64,000 bases of DNA from Ophryocystis elektroscirrha (taxonomy: Eukaryota > Apicomplexa > Conoidasida > Neogregarinorida > Ophryocystidae): contig JAQIFP010000005.1 of assembly GCA_030141585.1 (NCBI GenBank), forward strand, positions 62,001 through 126,000, written 5' to 3'. Below, in pieces: positions 37,101 to 49,335 of this stretch (the stretch's first letter is position 1; every line of letters starts with the position of its first letter). Below the pieces are notes generated by a model. It did no database searches. It saw only the letters and a program-made list of their open reading frames with translations, and was not told where the DNA came from. The translations under genes and the position numbers were made by a program.

Positions 37101-37836
37101 AACATAGGTTTTTGTCCTTCAATGAATGACGGAGGATGGCTTTCAAATTTGGCCTGTATAAGTGAAGTTTTACATTCAACTATATTGACGTGATGTAGTT
37201 TCTCTTCATATTGTAGGTTTTTTCTTCCTAAATTCAAACAACTGAATAAATTTAGATTATAAAATGTATTTGACTTCATGTGATCTTTTTCTAGCTGATC
37301 AGATGTAAATTTACTTTTAGAGATTGGTCTTACAAAACCCACTGGATGTAACAGATTTTGAGAAAAGCTCTTTTGAAAAGCGAATGGGTTGCTTTTCAGT
37401 TTTTGCTGTCGCTCAAGAGAAAATTGAAACTCAATATTTTTAGCTTGATCAAACAAAAAATTCACCTTCTCCATAGGTGAAATTATTTTTTTTTGTTGTT
37501 GTTGTTGTTGCATGGAACTAGACAATTTTTTAGAAGAACAATCATCTGATACAATTGAACATGAGTGAACATATAATTTAAGACATAAGTAAATAATTTT
37601 GTCAAATATCATTGAAATTTACCGTGCAAAACGGAACGATTCGTTTTAGTATTAAGAGTTGAATTCTTAACATGTGTATCTTCATTGCTACTAAAAGACT
37701 CATTAGATTGTAATTTTTTCCTTTTTAAATTAGTATAATAAAAATCTCCTTCTACTTCAAAAGATGAACTATTTTGAAGAGATTTCTGGCAATTCCAAAA
37801 AGATCTTGTTCGAGGTTTGGAATTTTGTTTTACCAT
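34157..37836 (-). CDS. Large disordered protein with EATPQKL repeats, interrupted by an assembly gap
   Basis: Two exons, 37623-37836 and 37545-34157, separated by a 77-bp intron, give more than 1150 residues. Composition is Ser, Asn, Lys and Glu rich. There is a short polyGln run near the start of exon 2, a tandem EATPQKL heptad array broken by 100 Ns (36694-36793), and one region likely to be helical (LLKKLIDKQLESIL, LDQLMKEYLTFLLV). A Ser-rich segment TSSTSSTKQLVADSLDFLKS lies just before it. The end has a small Cys group (FFMCKPCMKVTCFD). Because the gap length is arbitrary, the frame across it proves nothing. I do not recognise the family; a cytoskeletal or nuclear scaffold is possible. 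Confidence 0.68.
36656..36833. repeat. Coding minisatellite (21-bp unit) with a 100-N gap
   Basis: On both sides of the Ns the sequence repeats a 21-bp unit, GAAGCAACACCGCAAAAACTT on the minus strand, which codes EATPQKL. Degenerate units (ACGCAAATACTA, CCTCAAGAATTT) mark the edges. The gap is exactly 100 N and is probably a placeholder where the assembler could not cross the array, so the true copy number is unknown. Confidence 0.9.
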
Positions 37837-37855
37837 ATTTTCAATAGAATAAGGA

Positions 37856-38285
37856 CTATGTGTCGGTATCGAATCTATCAGTTATTAAATTATATAAATG
37901 ATCACCGTCATAAAAATACATTAGATAGGGGGACATAGGATTTTTTGTCTTAGAGTCAACGAACTCAGCACAATTTGATGCATGCTTTAATGATGAAATA
38001 CGTGTTAATACAACTACATAGTTTTGATAAATTATTGAATACCTTTTTTAGTTTGAGCATTTTTATCATTGTTACTATTTTTCATATGTAATTTAGTATT
38101 CTGAAAAACATTGTGTAAATTTCATTTAATACTTCTTGATTTTCTTCAGAACAGATGCTGTAATTATTGACGAGTAGTTGCATTTGAGATTTTCCTAATG
38201 AAGTTAATAAAGTTTATGATAAGGTTAATACGTATCAATACTATTATTACTGTTATTGAATATTACCAATCAGCTGATCTTCCAT
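37856..38285 (-). CDS. Small unknown protein encoded by four exons
   Basis: Exons 38267-38285, 38133-38194, 38043-38100 and 37856-38013 join in phase to 98 residues with introns of 72, 32 and 29 bp, all GT-AG. Each exon is too short to stand out alone, but the combined frame is continuous and uses normal codons. The N-terminus contains KSQMQLLVNNYSICSEEN; the C-terminal half, HASNCAEFVDSKTKNPMSPY followed by YFYDGDHLYNLITD, looks like folded protein. The stop is only 19 bp from the start of the next minus-strand gene. I do not recognise it. Confidence 0.6.
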
Positions 38286-38632
38286 AGTTGATTTAGTTGT
38301 GTTTATTAAAATTAATTATTTCTGGGATTTTATATCGATGCTCTTTATAAGAGAAAAAGGTGTATGAAAACTTCTTGCATACATACTTAAAAATGATATA
38401 TTTACCAAGAATAATACTAAGAGTATAAATTAAAAGATATGTAAATGATATAACATTGAATTATGAATAATTAACAGTAATGCTATATGTTTGCCCGCAC
38501 ACATATTTACAACATGTTAAAATTTATTTCATGTAATTTTCCAATAAATTGTTTTTAAATTTTTTTTAATGAAAAACTTAGAAAAATTATAGTTAATTTT
38601 GTTAGTCATAAAAAAAAGATAATAATCAATAA
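38286..38632. other. Intergenic stretch
   Basis: About 350 bp between two minus-strand genes, AT-rich with no credible coding exon, RNA gene or repeat. It probably holds the 3' end of the upstream TMEM94 transcript and the promoter of the small 4-exon gene. Confidence 0.45.
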
Positions 38633-41600
38633 TCATTTCGGGCTCCACATCCCTAGCTTTGTTGTAAATAACAGCTTCAAGTATTTTTGCTGGAGTGTAT
38701 GCAACTTTCTTGTGTAAAATTTCAATAATTCATCTATCAATACTGAAAGAAAAATCCAGATAACTACGTATACGTAGAATAGAACGGGTGGTTTCTGAAA
38801 AAAATTTATTTGATCTAATGTACCATAATTTGATAAATAGTTTGCGTCCATAATAATTCTAGAACCGAAAATGAAATAAATAATATTAATAAAACAAAAC
38901 AAGCTATAACAAGGTATATGTTTTTAAATGGAGCTACAACAAAAATACTTTGTAACCTAATGGTTTCAAAATAAATAACAGATTACTTGTCGACAGAGCA
39001 AAATGACATCACAATAACAAATAGTAATACTAAAGAAGAGCAAATCAATTGAGTTTCATAAAAAGGAGGAGGTAGAAAATAATGAGAACGATAAACTTCA
39101 TTATACGCAGCGTAACAAGAAATCCATCTTCCTAATACAACTGAATTGAATTTGATTCTACCTTGAAGAGCTGCAGTTATTGATTCGCCAAGCTTTCCAC
39201 AGGATATTCTAATTAAAGGATTAGAATGATTTTGTAAAGTCTTCATGAAATTTTGAAAGCAGTATAAAGTAAGGAAAAAACATGCTATACTGCTTGGAAA
39301 AAAACGGAGACATAAACGAGAAAAACGAACAAGAATGTAAAATTTTGTTATCTTAGTATCAGTTTTACGAAGTGGAAATTCTTTCATTATATCTTTTGCG
39401 GCTGGGGTATATAGTAGCGTCAGTGACAATACTGGCAAAAAAACAAACAAAAGCATAATTAAAGTACAAGCCTGTTCACGGAAGTTATTTACATATATTT
39501 TACTCTCATTATAGGGGGGCTGAATGAAAGGACAGAAAATGTTAGAAGAGGAGCAAATAAACCAACAGATATGCCACCAAATAATATTATAGCTTGTTGA
39601 GAAGAGTCTACTAGTCGTCTGCTTTCTTTAAATGCTTCATAGAGTAGCTCCGCTAACCATAGTGGATCTGCAGCGCTCGTTACACTACAGTTGCTTTTAA
39701 TTAAATTGCTTGTTGGAGTTATGCCTTTCATATGAATGTGCAAAGCGGATGCTAAGGATATTAAAGCGTCAGCAACTTGATATTCTGGTGGTAATGGAAG
39801 AAAAATGTGCTTGTTAACTTGCCCCACGCACCTTCGACCTAAACAATGTCTGAAAAATGATTAGTTGTAATATTAGCATCAATATTTCTTAAAAAAACAT
39901 ACTTGCATAAAGGTGCTAAATCTACAGAAACAGAGACTGATAAATCTGCTTGTTCAAACATTTCAAAGTTTGACGTTCTCCTTGATGAACCAACACACAT
40001 TACGACTTCACCATAATCCTTACAAAAAAGATATATTAGTTTAATCTAACCTGTAGAATTTGTAGCATTTGTAGCATTGTTGAAGGCGTTCCATTTGAAA
40101 ATAACGACACTTGTAAAGGAACGTTATCAACATCTCTTATGTGTGTCTTTATGTTATCAATACCAGATGGAACGACTAAATTACCGACTACATTTACAAC
40201 ATCATAGGGAGTTTGCGTCAATGAAATCAGACAATTCCAATCTGTTTCCAACCCCAATAAAGTTCCAACGGCTTTAGTTTTTCTGTTGTTATCTCGAGAA
40301 AAGTATATAAATCGTATTCCAGCCTAAATAATATATTTATTTTTGAGCTTATTACAATTCAAAAAATATTAATATATAATTTATGAAAGTAAAAAGGTCA
40401 GTTGCGAATAAACTTACGTCGTGGAAACTTGTGATTCTAGTAGATAAGTCTTGGGGAGTTGACATTTGAAAGGCAAGTAATCCAAGGAGAATTTGTTTAT
40501 TGACTAATTGTTTAACCAATTCAACCGGTGTATTGGATAAACATTTAATTGACAATTCATTACTTTTATTCATATGTATGTGTTTGGGATATTCAGATAA
40601 TAAACAGCAACGAGAAATTGGATAATCACTTTCTGGCAAAGTTTTCACAGTATCATAATTTTTTGAAACGTCTGGTTCTGTGATTATTACGTCTTTTATA
40701 ATGTTAGCATAATTTGAAAATTTTAAAACCGTATTGCTATTGGTAGAGGGCGTATAAACTGCCTTTATAACTGGAGCAGACCCTGCTGAGCTCTTGTAGC
40801 CAGGAAATATATTTATTTGTTTCCATTGTAATCGAGAAATATCATTACTAGTTACATTATATTGATCAAGACTTTCCTGGAATGAATCTATAGTTTCTAT
40901 GCATTGATTAGTCAATTATGATTTACTAACTTTCTGATTCCATATAATGAGTAGGAGATATTTTATTTTTTTCACGTTCCATCGCATCTAATATAAACTG
41001 ATTTGTGATGCATTAAAAGCGCGAGTATGCCATAACTATTATATATGAAATATTTGCATAAAAAGTGTCATTGTTACAAATAATTTATATAGATTACATC
41101 TTATAAAATAAATTAGCTTGGGTAAGTATAATTTATACCATATTTTAGCTCTTTATCGATACAATCAATTGAATCATTTTCCAGCAAAAATACTGAATGC
41201 TCGTCTACGTTATTCAATAAAAATCTCTGTTGAGAGAGAGATAATTGGCGATATCCAATTGCAAAACACTCGAAACCGTTAGACTTCCATTGAGCGGTCA
41301 AATCTAGTAAAGATCTTCGAAATGGTTGAGTCATTTGTACTAATTGTTTTCCGTCAAAATAATGTGACGAACGCTTTAAAATGGCTTTTTGATTTCCCTT
41401 TGATCATTGTCATTTAGAAAAGTTTGATTATTCATTTCTTACTTTTGTGACTAATTGGACCAAATTGTCGGTTTTATCTCTCAAGAGCCACACAGCCATC
41501 ATTGTGCGATACGTTGATGGTTTTTTTTTATCCGTAAAAGATTTGGTCAACATGTTCAAGTTAGTATACTTTTTGTTAAACGATTTTAAAAGAGCACTAT

Positions 41601-44032
41601 TTTCGCAAAGCTTCGTACTGAAGGGTTTAGTTTTAATTTGTTTCGATACTAAATTATCTGTACTGCTTGTTTGTATCAGTTTTTCTCCTGGCTTATTATC
41701 TCTCAACTTTCCGTATACAAATTTCTGTTTAAGAGCTAAAGCGAACCTTTTTCGGTATATTAATATTTGTGACATGTTACCTTAAAGTAACAAATCGTGA
41801 AGACTTATCTTGATTCAGAAGAAACAATGAGTTGAGAGAACACAAGCAATCTCGATACCCAGGAGCCGTTATGACAGAGGACAACAGTATGTCTTTAATT
41901 GTTAACGCAGTTAACCAGTGATGATTTGTTAAATCGCTGATAATTGATTTATTTATTATTTTTACTTAAAATTTTTATTGATAATGGGTAAAACTGCACT
42001 TTGAGATAAAGCACTTAATGACTTGAGTGTGGGAACACACGTATCAAGTTTGTCGGAATTCTCAAATTTCTGTCCTTCCGATGTCGTTGAAGTGCACACT
42101 AAATTGAAAACAGTTCTATTGCAGACAGGGTGACAAAACTTTTCCTCTTCATTAGTTGGATTGTCATAATTTTTCAACTGTTCGGCAACACAAACCTCTT
42201 GTAATGTCATCTGAGTATCTGTCAATAAACCTTCGTTATCAATGAATACGACAGATGTTGTAGCATTTAAAGTATGCACCAAATTTGATGCACTATCAAG
42301 ACCCTGCGGCATTTTTTATTAGGTCATGTAATTACTTGTTTGATTATTGACACAAACTCAAGAAAATGATGTTTAATCGGTAAGTGGGAAACTGACATTT
42401 TTGAAGAAACAGAGGTGTTACTCTATACACACTTTAATCAAAAGTGTTTGTCACCGATGCAAAACTAGAGCTTGTTGTGTCAAAAGATTTTGAAATATCT
42501 GTATTAGACTTTTTGTCTTGATTGTTTGAAAATCTTGTTTCTTGAAGCCACTGAAACAAAGATTGAAGTCTTGCATTGCCCCATATATCAGTAGCTTCAA
42601 TTAATGTGCTAAATGAAATTTACATAGAAAGACATATACCGATACATCATTGGGACAAAATTTAGAATCAAATGCATAGACTGTAACACATGACTTATCA
42701 AAATCATGATTACTAGTCTGTACTCTGATTCATTTGACTTTTTATAAAATTTTAATGTGACGACAATCCTAAAGAGGCCGAAATTTGTTCACACATTGAA
42801 AATCGATATAGTATTACCAATAGACGTTCATAAGAGCACAAGTTATTTGTAAAACAGCTAAAGTTTTCAGAAATATTCGACGAATGCGATAAACATTTTG
42901 AAAGAATATGGTATTTTTACGCCTTTGGACAGAATGAGGATGCAATGCTTTCTGAATTAACAGTGAAACATATATTTTGGGTATAACCTGAAAAAAACGC
43001 TCTAAGAATGATGTGCAGGCATTTGATGTAGCCATAAAAATACAAGTGGCTAAACAATTTGATGTGTTAATAGGGTCATTGAACTGAATAGTTGGTTGTT
43101 CCAAATCGTGTGTCTTATAAGGTTTTGGCGAAGAAGAGTTAGATCCTTTAAAATGCGTATTTTTACTATAAGCATCATCATTTGTATCAAAGGTAGCTTC
43201 TTCAACTTCTAATTCATCTACTGGATGAAACTGCTGATTTTGAAAATATTCGTATTTATTGCTTGAAGGACACATTATAGTTATGGGTTCTTGGTTTGAC
43301 GTATCCAAGTCAAGTTCTATTTGAATCGCAGATGCAGGGAAATATTCTCCATCTCGTAGTTTAAATATATCGTTTTCTACTACCTACAAACGATAAAAAG
43401 ATTTATTGTTTATACCATTATAGCAGGAATACGTTTCCAAGAATTATCTCTATATACTGTTACTAAACTTGAACTAGGAGGGTCCCAAACAAAATTCTCA
43501 TCTATTCTTTCAACATTTTTTGTCCCTTGATCGCAAGTGTGCTGAAGAATACTTAATACTTCTTCTACTTGCATAAAAGGCCTTAAATACTGATTAAGAA
43601 AGCGATAAGTAAAAACTGTATAAAAATTTTCATAATGTTCATTGATTATAACTTTTATTTCAAGATTATTTAATCACTTATTTTCAGTGTTTAAATACAT
43701 TCTAAACAAAATGATTTGATGAAAATCTATATTTCAAATAATTTATACATACTTCTGATTGATGCAATTTAACTTCAAATAATAATTTGATTGTAAGTTG
43801 AGGCAAACTAAAGCAAGCAACTAGTAATAATTCAAACCATCTATATAAGGGTCCGCCAACTATGATTTATTTTTGATGTTAAAAACTCACCAAAGTAAAT
43901 TATACATTCTCCGAAAATCAAGATTATAAACCATAATATGAACAATATATTTTCATACAAGGCCATTTTAACGGCATTACAAATTGGAGTTCTTAAAAAA
44001 CCTTTCTTTTCTGGATCCTTATATTTATTCAC
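38633..44032 (-). CDS. TMEM94: TMEM94, P-type-ATPase-related ER membrane protein
   Basis: Multi-pass ER protein related to P-type ATPases, reported as a magnesium transporter. Exons on the minus strand match the family in order: an N-terminal membrane exon (about 43841-44032), the actuator-like region near 43400 (ENDIFKLRDGEYFPAS), SNCLATCIFMATSN (43060), a degenerate phosphorylation region SVVFIDNEGLLTD (42240), GYRQLSLSQQRFLL (41240), KQILLGLLAFQMSTP (40480), GLETDWNCLISLTQTPYDVV (40250), IKTHIRDVDNVPLQVSLF (40150), membrane exons 39489-39827 and 38983-39456, and the terminal LLFTTKLGMWSPK. The order and the end of the protein agree with human TMEM94 (1356 residues). The aspartyl-phosphate DKTGT motif is replaced by DNEGL. 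The first ATG is not settled. Confidence 0.88.
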
Positions 44033-44362
44033 AATTCTCTGAGTTTAAAGGCTGTAAATTTTTTAAACAACACAAATAACGTGAAAAAATGACTGTATTA
44101 CACTTTTTAAATAGTATTACTTGGATTTCATTGTATATTTTTTGATTAGCTACTGACGTATGCAAAGGATACAAAGGCATACAACTATTCATTTTCCATG
44201 CATAAACAAGAAAGAAAAAATAACAATAAAGAGGTTTATAAATGTATTTAAAAGAGAATTAAAGAGAATGATTAGAAATAAGAATAAATAAGCATTTTTT
44301 TGGGGCAGAGAAAACTCAGACACAACAGTTTTAAGTAGGCATATTCCATAAAAAGCTATATC

Positions 44363-44974
44363 ATGGAAGTTTTCGTGAAAGATTTGAGTGGTTTTACTCA
44401 CTTATTACAGCTCAATTCTGCTGATACTGTTGGTCATGTCAAACATGAGACTGCCCAAAAATTTAATTTGGATTGTAAGATATATTTATAGTATCTATTC
44501 ATGTTTTGAGATGATATATAATTATTTTATGCAGCTGCTGAATTTTATTTAACTTTAAACGATGAACTAATTGATGAGGATCTTCCATTATCAAATCTAC
44601 CTTTACTATCTGTAAGACTTAAATAAGCTTATACGCCTATAATTACCAATGACATATCTCACAATGCTTTATTTTAGAATACCTTTTATGTTAACGCTAA
44701 TTTATTGGGTGGAGGGAAAAAAAGAAAGAAGAAAACTTATGCAACACCGAAAAAAAACAAACACAAAAAGAAACCTGTTAAACTTGCAGTTCTTAATTTT
44801 TATAAGGTCCAAGATGGAACTAATCAAATCACTCGTTTAAGAAAAGAATGTCCTTCAGAAACTTGCGGAGCTGGTGTATTCATGGCAAATCATAAAACAA
44901 GAAACTATTGCGGCCGATGTGGTTCAACATATTTTTTGAAAAATCGCAAGGAAGGTGGAATTGCTGCTAATTGA
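44363..44974 (+). CDS. RPS27A: Ribosomal protein S27a fused to a highly divergent ubiquitin-like domain
   Basis: Exons 44363-44474, 44535-44611 and 44678-44974 give 161 residues. The C-terminal 80 residues are normal eS31 ([55 protein letters not shown] with the C4 zinc site). The N-terminal 74 residues align end to end with ubiquitin but share few positions: it starts [16 protein letters not shown] and ends NANLLGG directly before KKRKK, so the processing site is kept. Lys48, Lys63 and Ile44 are replaced. Ubiquitin-fused S27a is normally near-identical to ubiquitin in animals; the nematode UBL-1 is a known exception. Introns are 60 and 66 bp. Divergent from TMEM94, about 330 bp away. Confidence 0.92.
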
Positions 44975-45123
44975 ACTTTTAAGTAAAACAGAAGGAATTC
45001 TAGCTCACAATATATTAACTAAAATTTGCATTTTGTTTGGTTAACAGTTGATAAACTATATATAACTTAAAAATTGGATTATTCCACGAAGGCATTTTTG
45101 AATGTAAAACTTGCACACTTTCT

Positions 45124-48100
45124 TTAATTAATTTGATTGTAACAAAGTAAGCTTTGACAATTACACGGGTGACATCCCGACATGCTTTGTAATATTGGTG
45201 AAGGAGGAATGTGTTGTCTATGTAGATAATATTTTTTATACAAAGCTATATTGCAATTGTCCGCACAGACGTCCACATTGAAAGTGTGATTTCTATTAGG
45301 AATAACTCTAATTTCTTCTTTAGGAGCAATATACAAATTATATTTATTGCTAAAACCTTTATCTTTGAACAAGCTATCAATCATATTTTTGTGAAGTTTC
45401 TCATTTTTAGACTGATAATTCAACAAATTGTCCTTGAATTTATCTGATAAATCTTGTTTCAATTTCAAAGAAGTTTTCTTTGAAGAATTTGGAGATACTT
45501 TCTGCAAATAATTCTTATTAAATTTCTCTTGTTGAGTTTTCAACCAGTTAATCAGTCCAAACGATGACTTATCTTTTGTGACTTGTAATATTATAGGAGA
45601 TTTTTGATTTTCTACTGCTTCCATTATCTTGTTTCCATCATTCCTTTGTTTTGGATTTGTCTTTGCCAATGGTTCCATAAATTCCATTACAGGAATATTT
45701 CTGATATTTGGATTCTTTTCAGGATATTTTGAATCTTTACTGTTTTGATTTAATTTATTGCTGCTCAATATGGTTTCCAAATGATCAAGATTTCTATGTT
45801 TATTAGTAAATTTTTTTTCATGATACATTTTTAATTGATTATTCAGATTTGTAAATTCTTGCTGCGATATTGACAAATTTTTATGATGGTTTAGATTGGT
45901 TTGACCATAATCTTTTGAATTATAACTGGTAGGCAATGAAAGTCGTTTGAGTAAATTGTAATGATTGAGCGATTTTGGATTTGTTGTTAGTGGCTGTAAT
46001 GCCTGCTGTTCTTGTAATTTTCTGTCTGATGCCGTCGTTCTGCTTGGAAATGGAGAGTTTTTTGAGCAAATTACTTTTTCTGAATCTCTTCTTTTTTCCA
46101 GCGATTGTATATTTTTGATTTCATTTTGTCCTATATGTGATGTATTCGGCGTTTTTTTTTTATTAATTAAATCGCTAGGTAATTTGTTGATTTCAGCCAC
46201 TTTTTCGATTTGAAATTTTGTCCGGTTATCCGAAAGCCGTGAAATGTTTACTAAATTTATAGATTCTGACGTGGTTTGTTTTTTGGGAGCTGTCAACTTC
46301 AAATCTACAGGTACCTCGTTATTTGGATTGTCGAGTGGTGGTTTATTTTTTATATAAGCTAGAGTAGCTTTTTGAATAGCTAGATTTGATTTAACTAAAC
46401 TAAAATATAAATCTCTGAAGATTTTATTTTCATTCACTTCTTCGTAATCGCTTGCTTTAGATATTTTGAGACTCCCAGGTTCTTTTAGTTTTTTTGAGTT
46501 TTTTATTTCTACGGGTAATTTGTAACTTGGTTTTTCTGTTTCTCCAAATTTGTTTTCATCATTGGGTTTTTTCGAAATTCTTGATTCTTGTTGTAAGTTC
46601 TGGGTTTTTTTTTTTAAATTGCGAGAATTTGTTTCAGTCAATGCTGTTTTTTTGTTTTGAAATGCGGTTGCGTTTATTTGGCATGGTTTGGCTTGAATAA
46701 TTGAATCTTTCGGCAGACATTTTATTTTGTTTATTTCATTAGAAACTTTTGGACTTTCTAAGACGTTTTGGTTATTTAATTTGGAGTTTAATTTTACTCT
46801 TCTTTTTAATTCTATTTGCTTAATATGTTCATCTATAATGTTTAACTTATTTTGCAAATTTCGAATTTCACTGTCACTTGGACATCTATCCATTATTTTA
46901 TAGTCATTTTTTTTTGAACGTGTTGGAGTTTTATAACTATTTTTATACGTTTGTGCTACTGGCTGCATTACGTTGCGATCAAAATTTTGAGTGTGATTAA
47001 GAGATACTCCAGAATTATTTTTTTGTAAATCAGAGCTTTGACTTTTGTTGAGATTATAATGATAATAATAATCACAGTTGCTTACTGTACTATCAACTAA
47101 ATTGTTATTTTGCAACTCTACACCATATAATGGCGTTTTTGGTGTATTTAGTTGACTTTGTCTAGTTAAATTCTCATTTTGTATGAGTATAGCAGGTTGC
47201 TGCTGTGGAAACGGTTGTGTATGTTTGAGATATGGTGCGGGCTGTGAGGCTTGTTGAGGATATTTAGGGGTTTGTTGAATATGTGCTGGTGGTTGTTGCG
47301 CTTTTTCAGAGATAGAAGATTGATGATGTTGAGCCGAAAACTGTTGCTGGGGAATTGGTGAACCTTGTTGGTTAAATGGTAAAATCTGCTGAGGGAATGG
47401 TGGATTTTTCTGAGTGAACGGTGAAATTTGCTGAGGAAACGGTGAAATTTGCTGAGGGAACGGTGGAATTTGCTGAGGGAACGGTTGAATTTGCTGAGGG
47501 AACGGTTGAATTTGCTGAGGGAACGGTGGAATTTGCTGAGGGAACGGTGGAATTTGCTGAGGGAACGGTGGAATTTGCTGAGGGAACGGTGGAATTTGCT
47601 GAGGAAATGGTGAAATTTGCTGGTGAAATGGCTGCGATGTAAAAAAATTGGATTCTTGTTTCGGATATATTGGGATATGCTGAGAATGTTTTGGTAAGTA
47701 ATGAAAAAATTCTGGAGCTTGTTCTGGTAGCGTCGGTATGTGCTTGGGAATTATTAAATGCTGTGGATTTAAGTGATTGCGGTGAGGTAAAATTTGCCCT
47801 GGAGCGACAAATATTTGGCTAATTTCTTGAGGTGTCTGTTGTTTTTCAACTGTATTTTGATTACAACAAAAAAAAGGTTTTATTTTATTCGTATCGGATA
47901 TTTTGTGATTCTCTACAGACGTTTTTCTAGTACATCGACAATTAGTGCGTTTTTGGCTTTGACACGCTGAGAATAACTGGAAAAAATTTGTAGTCTTCTT
48001 TGGTTCTTTTTTTTTTTTTTCTGGAGCAATGACTTGAGTATAAAATGGTGTTATTTGTTGCACATTGCAGCGATATGGCATGTTTTTATAAAATGGAACT

Positions 48101-48899
48101 GTATTATAAATAGGTAAAATTGGAGATGTTAAAGTTTCGAATTTTGAACCCTTCATACCGATACACTTTTTATCTGTTGTATCACTGCGTGTTTTTGCAA
48201 GTAACAGTTCCTCGCAATTGTGACACGGTTTCTTTTTTGTCTCAGAGGAACAACTATGTTTTGGTGAAATGTTTTCATTCATCAAAACATGAGCAACTTT
48301 CATATTTCTCTCATCATCTATACTAATACCAATTGAAAAATTGTCACGGACGCGAAATTGCGCATGACAATCATTTAAAGTAACCGGTTCGTTTGTATTC
48401 TGTAATGATGTATCTGGTCTTATAGTTACAGTTGCATTAAAAGAATAAATGTTTAGAGTTTCTAAAGTGTTAATATGTATTATATATAAATTGAATCTTA
48501 TATGAGTTTGAGGAATAGAAATTGAATAAGCTATTTCTACATCATAAAAATCTCTATGATATTTGCTGAGTTTTACTTTTTGTAAATGTTGAATTTGTTT
48601 TTTCCAATTCTTGATTCCTTTGGTATTTGTCAGTTTCAATTTTACTATTGTTGGCTTATTTATTCTTATTGATCGACCTCCCAAATGTATTGTTGTATTT
48701 GGTGGAAACGATCCATACAAAACTTTTGGATTTAAATGACCGTCTTTCTATAAATTTCAGCGTTTTGACTCAATTATCTTACGAAATTATAAGAACCATA
48801 GCATTCACCACTTGATTCGTATAAAGGTAAAGCTTCCTAAATTAAAATTCAAATTATAAATCAACTTACAAATTTCTTTTCCTCCATAATTATTACCAT
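45124..48899 (-). CDS. Large Gln/Asn/Lys-rich protein with PFPQQI heptad repeats
   Basis: Main exon from about 48733 to 45124 (about 1200 codons) plus two small upstream exons: one from the ATG at 48899 (MVIIMEEKKF) and one coding EALPLYESSGECYGSYNF; both join in phase through introns of about 34 and 36 bp. The N-terminal 150 residues look folded and beta-rich (LGGRSIRINKPTIVKLKL, DFYDVEIAYSISIPQ), then two Cys-pair clusters, then about 80 residues of PFPQQI(P/S/Q) repeats, then a long Asn/Lys/Ser-rich region. The end again has Cys pairs (MSGCHPCNCQSLLCYN). I do not recognise it. The N-terminal domain might be an arrestin- or C2-like sandwich; that is a guess from pattern only. Confidence 0.7.
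47410..47625. repeat. 21-bp tandem repeat coding PFPQQI heptads
   Basis: About ten near-identical copies of a 21-bp unit (plus strand GGAACGGTGGAATTTGCTGA plus one base) lie in the large Gln-rich gene; flanking copies diverge progressively. On the coding strand each copy gives a seven-residue unit of the form PFPQQIP, with Ser or Gln in the last place in some copies. The identity of central copies suggests recent expansion. Confidence 0.92.
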
Positions 48900-48927
48900 A
48901 AAATACATTAATAGACGTATTACACAT

Positions 48928-49335
48928 CGTGCGAATTAAGTTTAGTCAAAATAATAAAATCCAAAATAGTTGTTTTATATTTCTACTAGTTATTATATCC
49001 TTGTAAAATGTGGTGTGTAAAAATTATACTAAATTGCTTTAATTATTATGGGTTTATTGTTATTATATAGCATTATATTTAACTTCCAATTTAATCAAAA
49101 TAAAATTAACGTTACTGAAAAACTAGTTTAAGTATTTGAAAATAATTGATGTATAATACAATTGCGATTGCAAAAAAAACGCTTAAAACAACAAAAGTTT
49201 AAGATTATTTATTTAAAACGAAATATCTTTTTTAGATAACTTGATAGTTTACTTGTCCTTTAGCTAATAATATATTCTTATGACGTTTTAAAATTGAAGT
49301 TGTAAAACATTTTTTTAAAATGCGTTGAAAGGTTT
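48928..49335. other. Intergenic stretch
   Basis: About 400 bp between two minus-strand genes. AT-rich; holds an A-run near 49170 and no coding exon, RNA gene or repeat that I can support. Confidence 0.5.

Noticed and set aside
44189..44401. Minus-strand 70-codon hydrophobic frame upstream of TMEM94
   Set aside because: It overlaps the start of the S27a gene on the other strand and shows no junction in phase with the first TMEM94 exon.
47421..47642. Plus-strand repeat frame coding EFAEGTV-like units
   Set aside because: It is the reverse-strand shadow of the PFPQQI repeats in the minus-strand gene.
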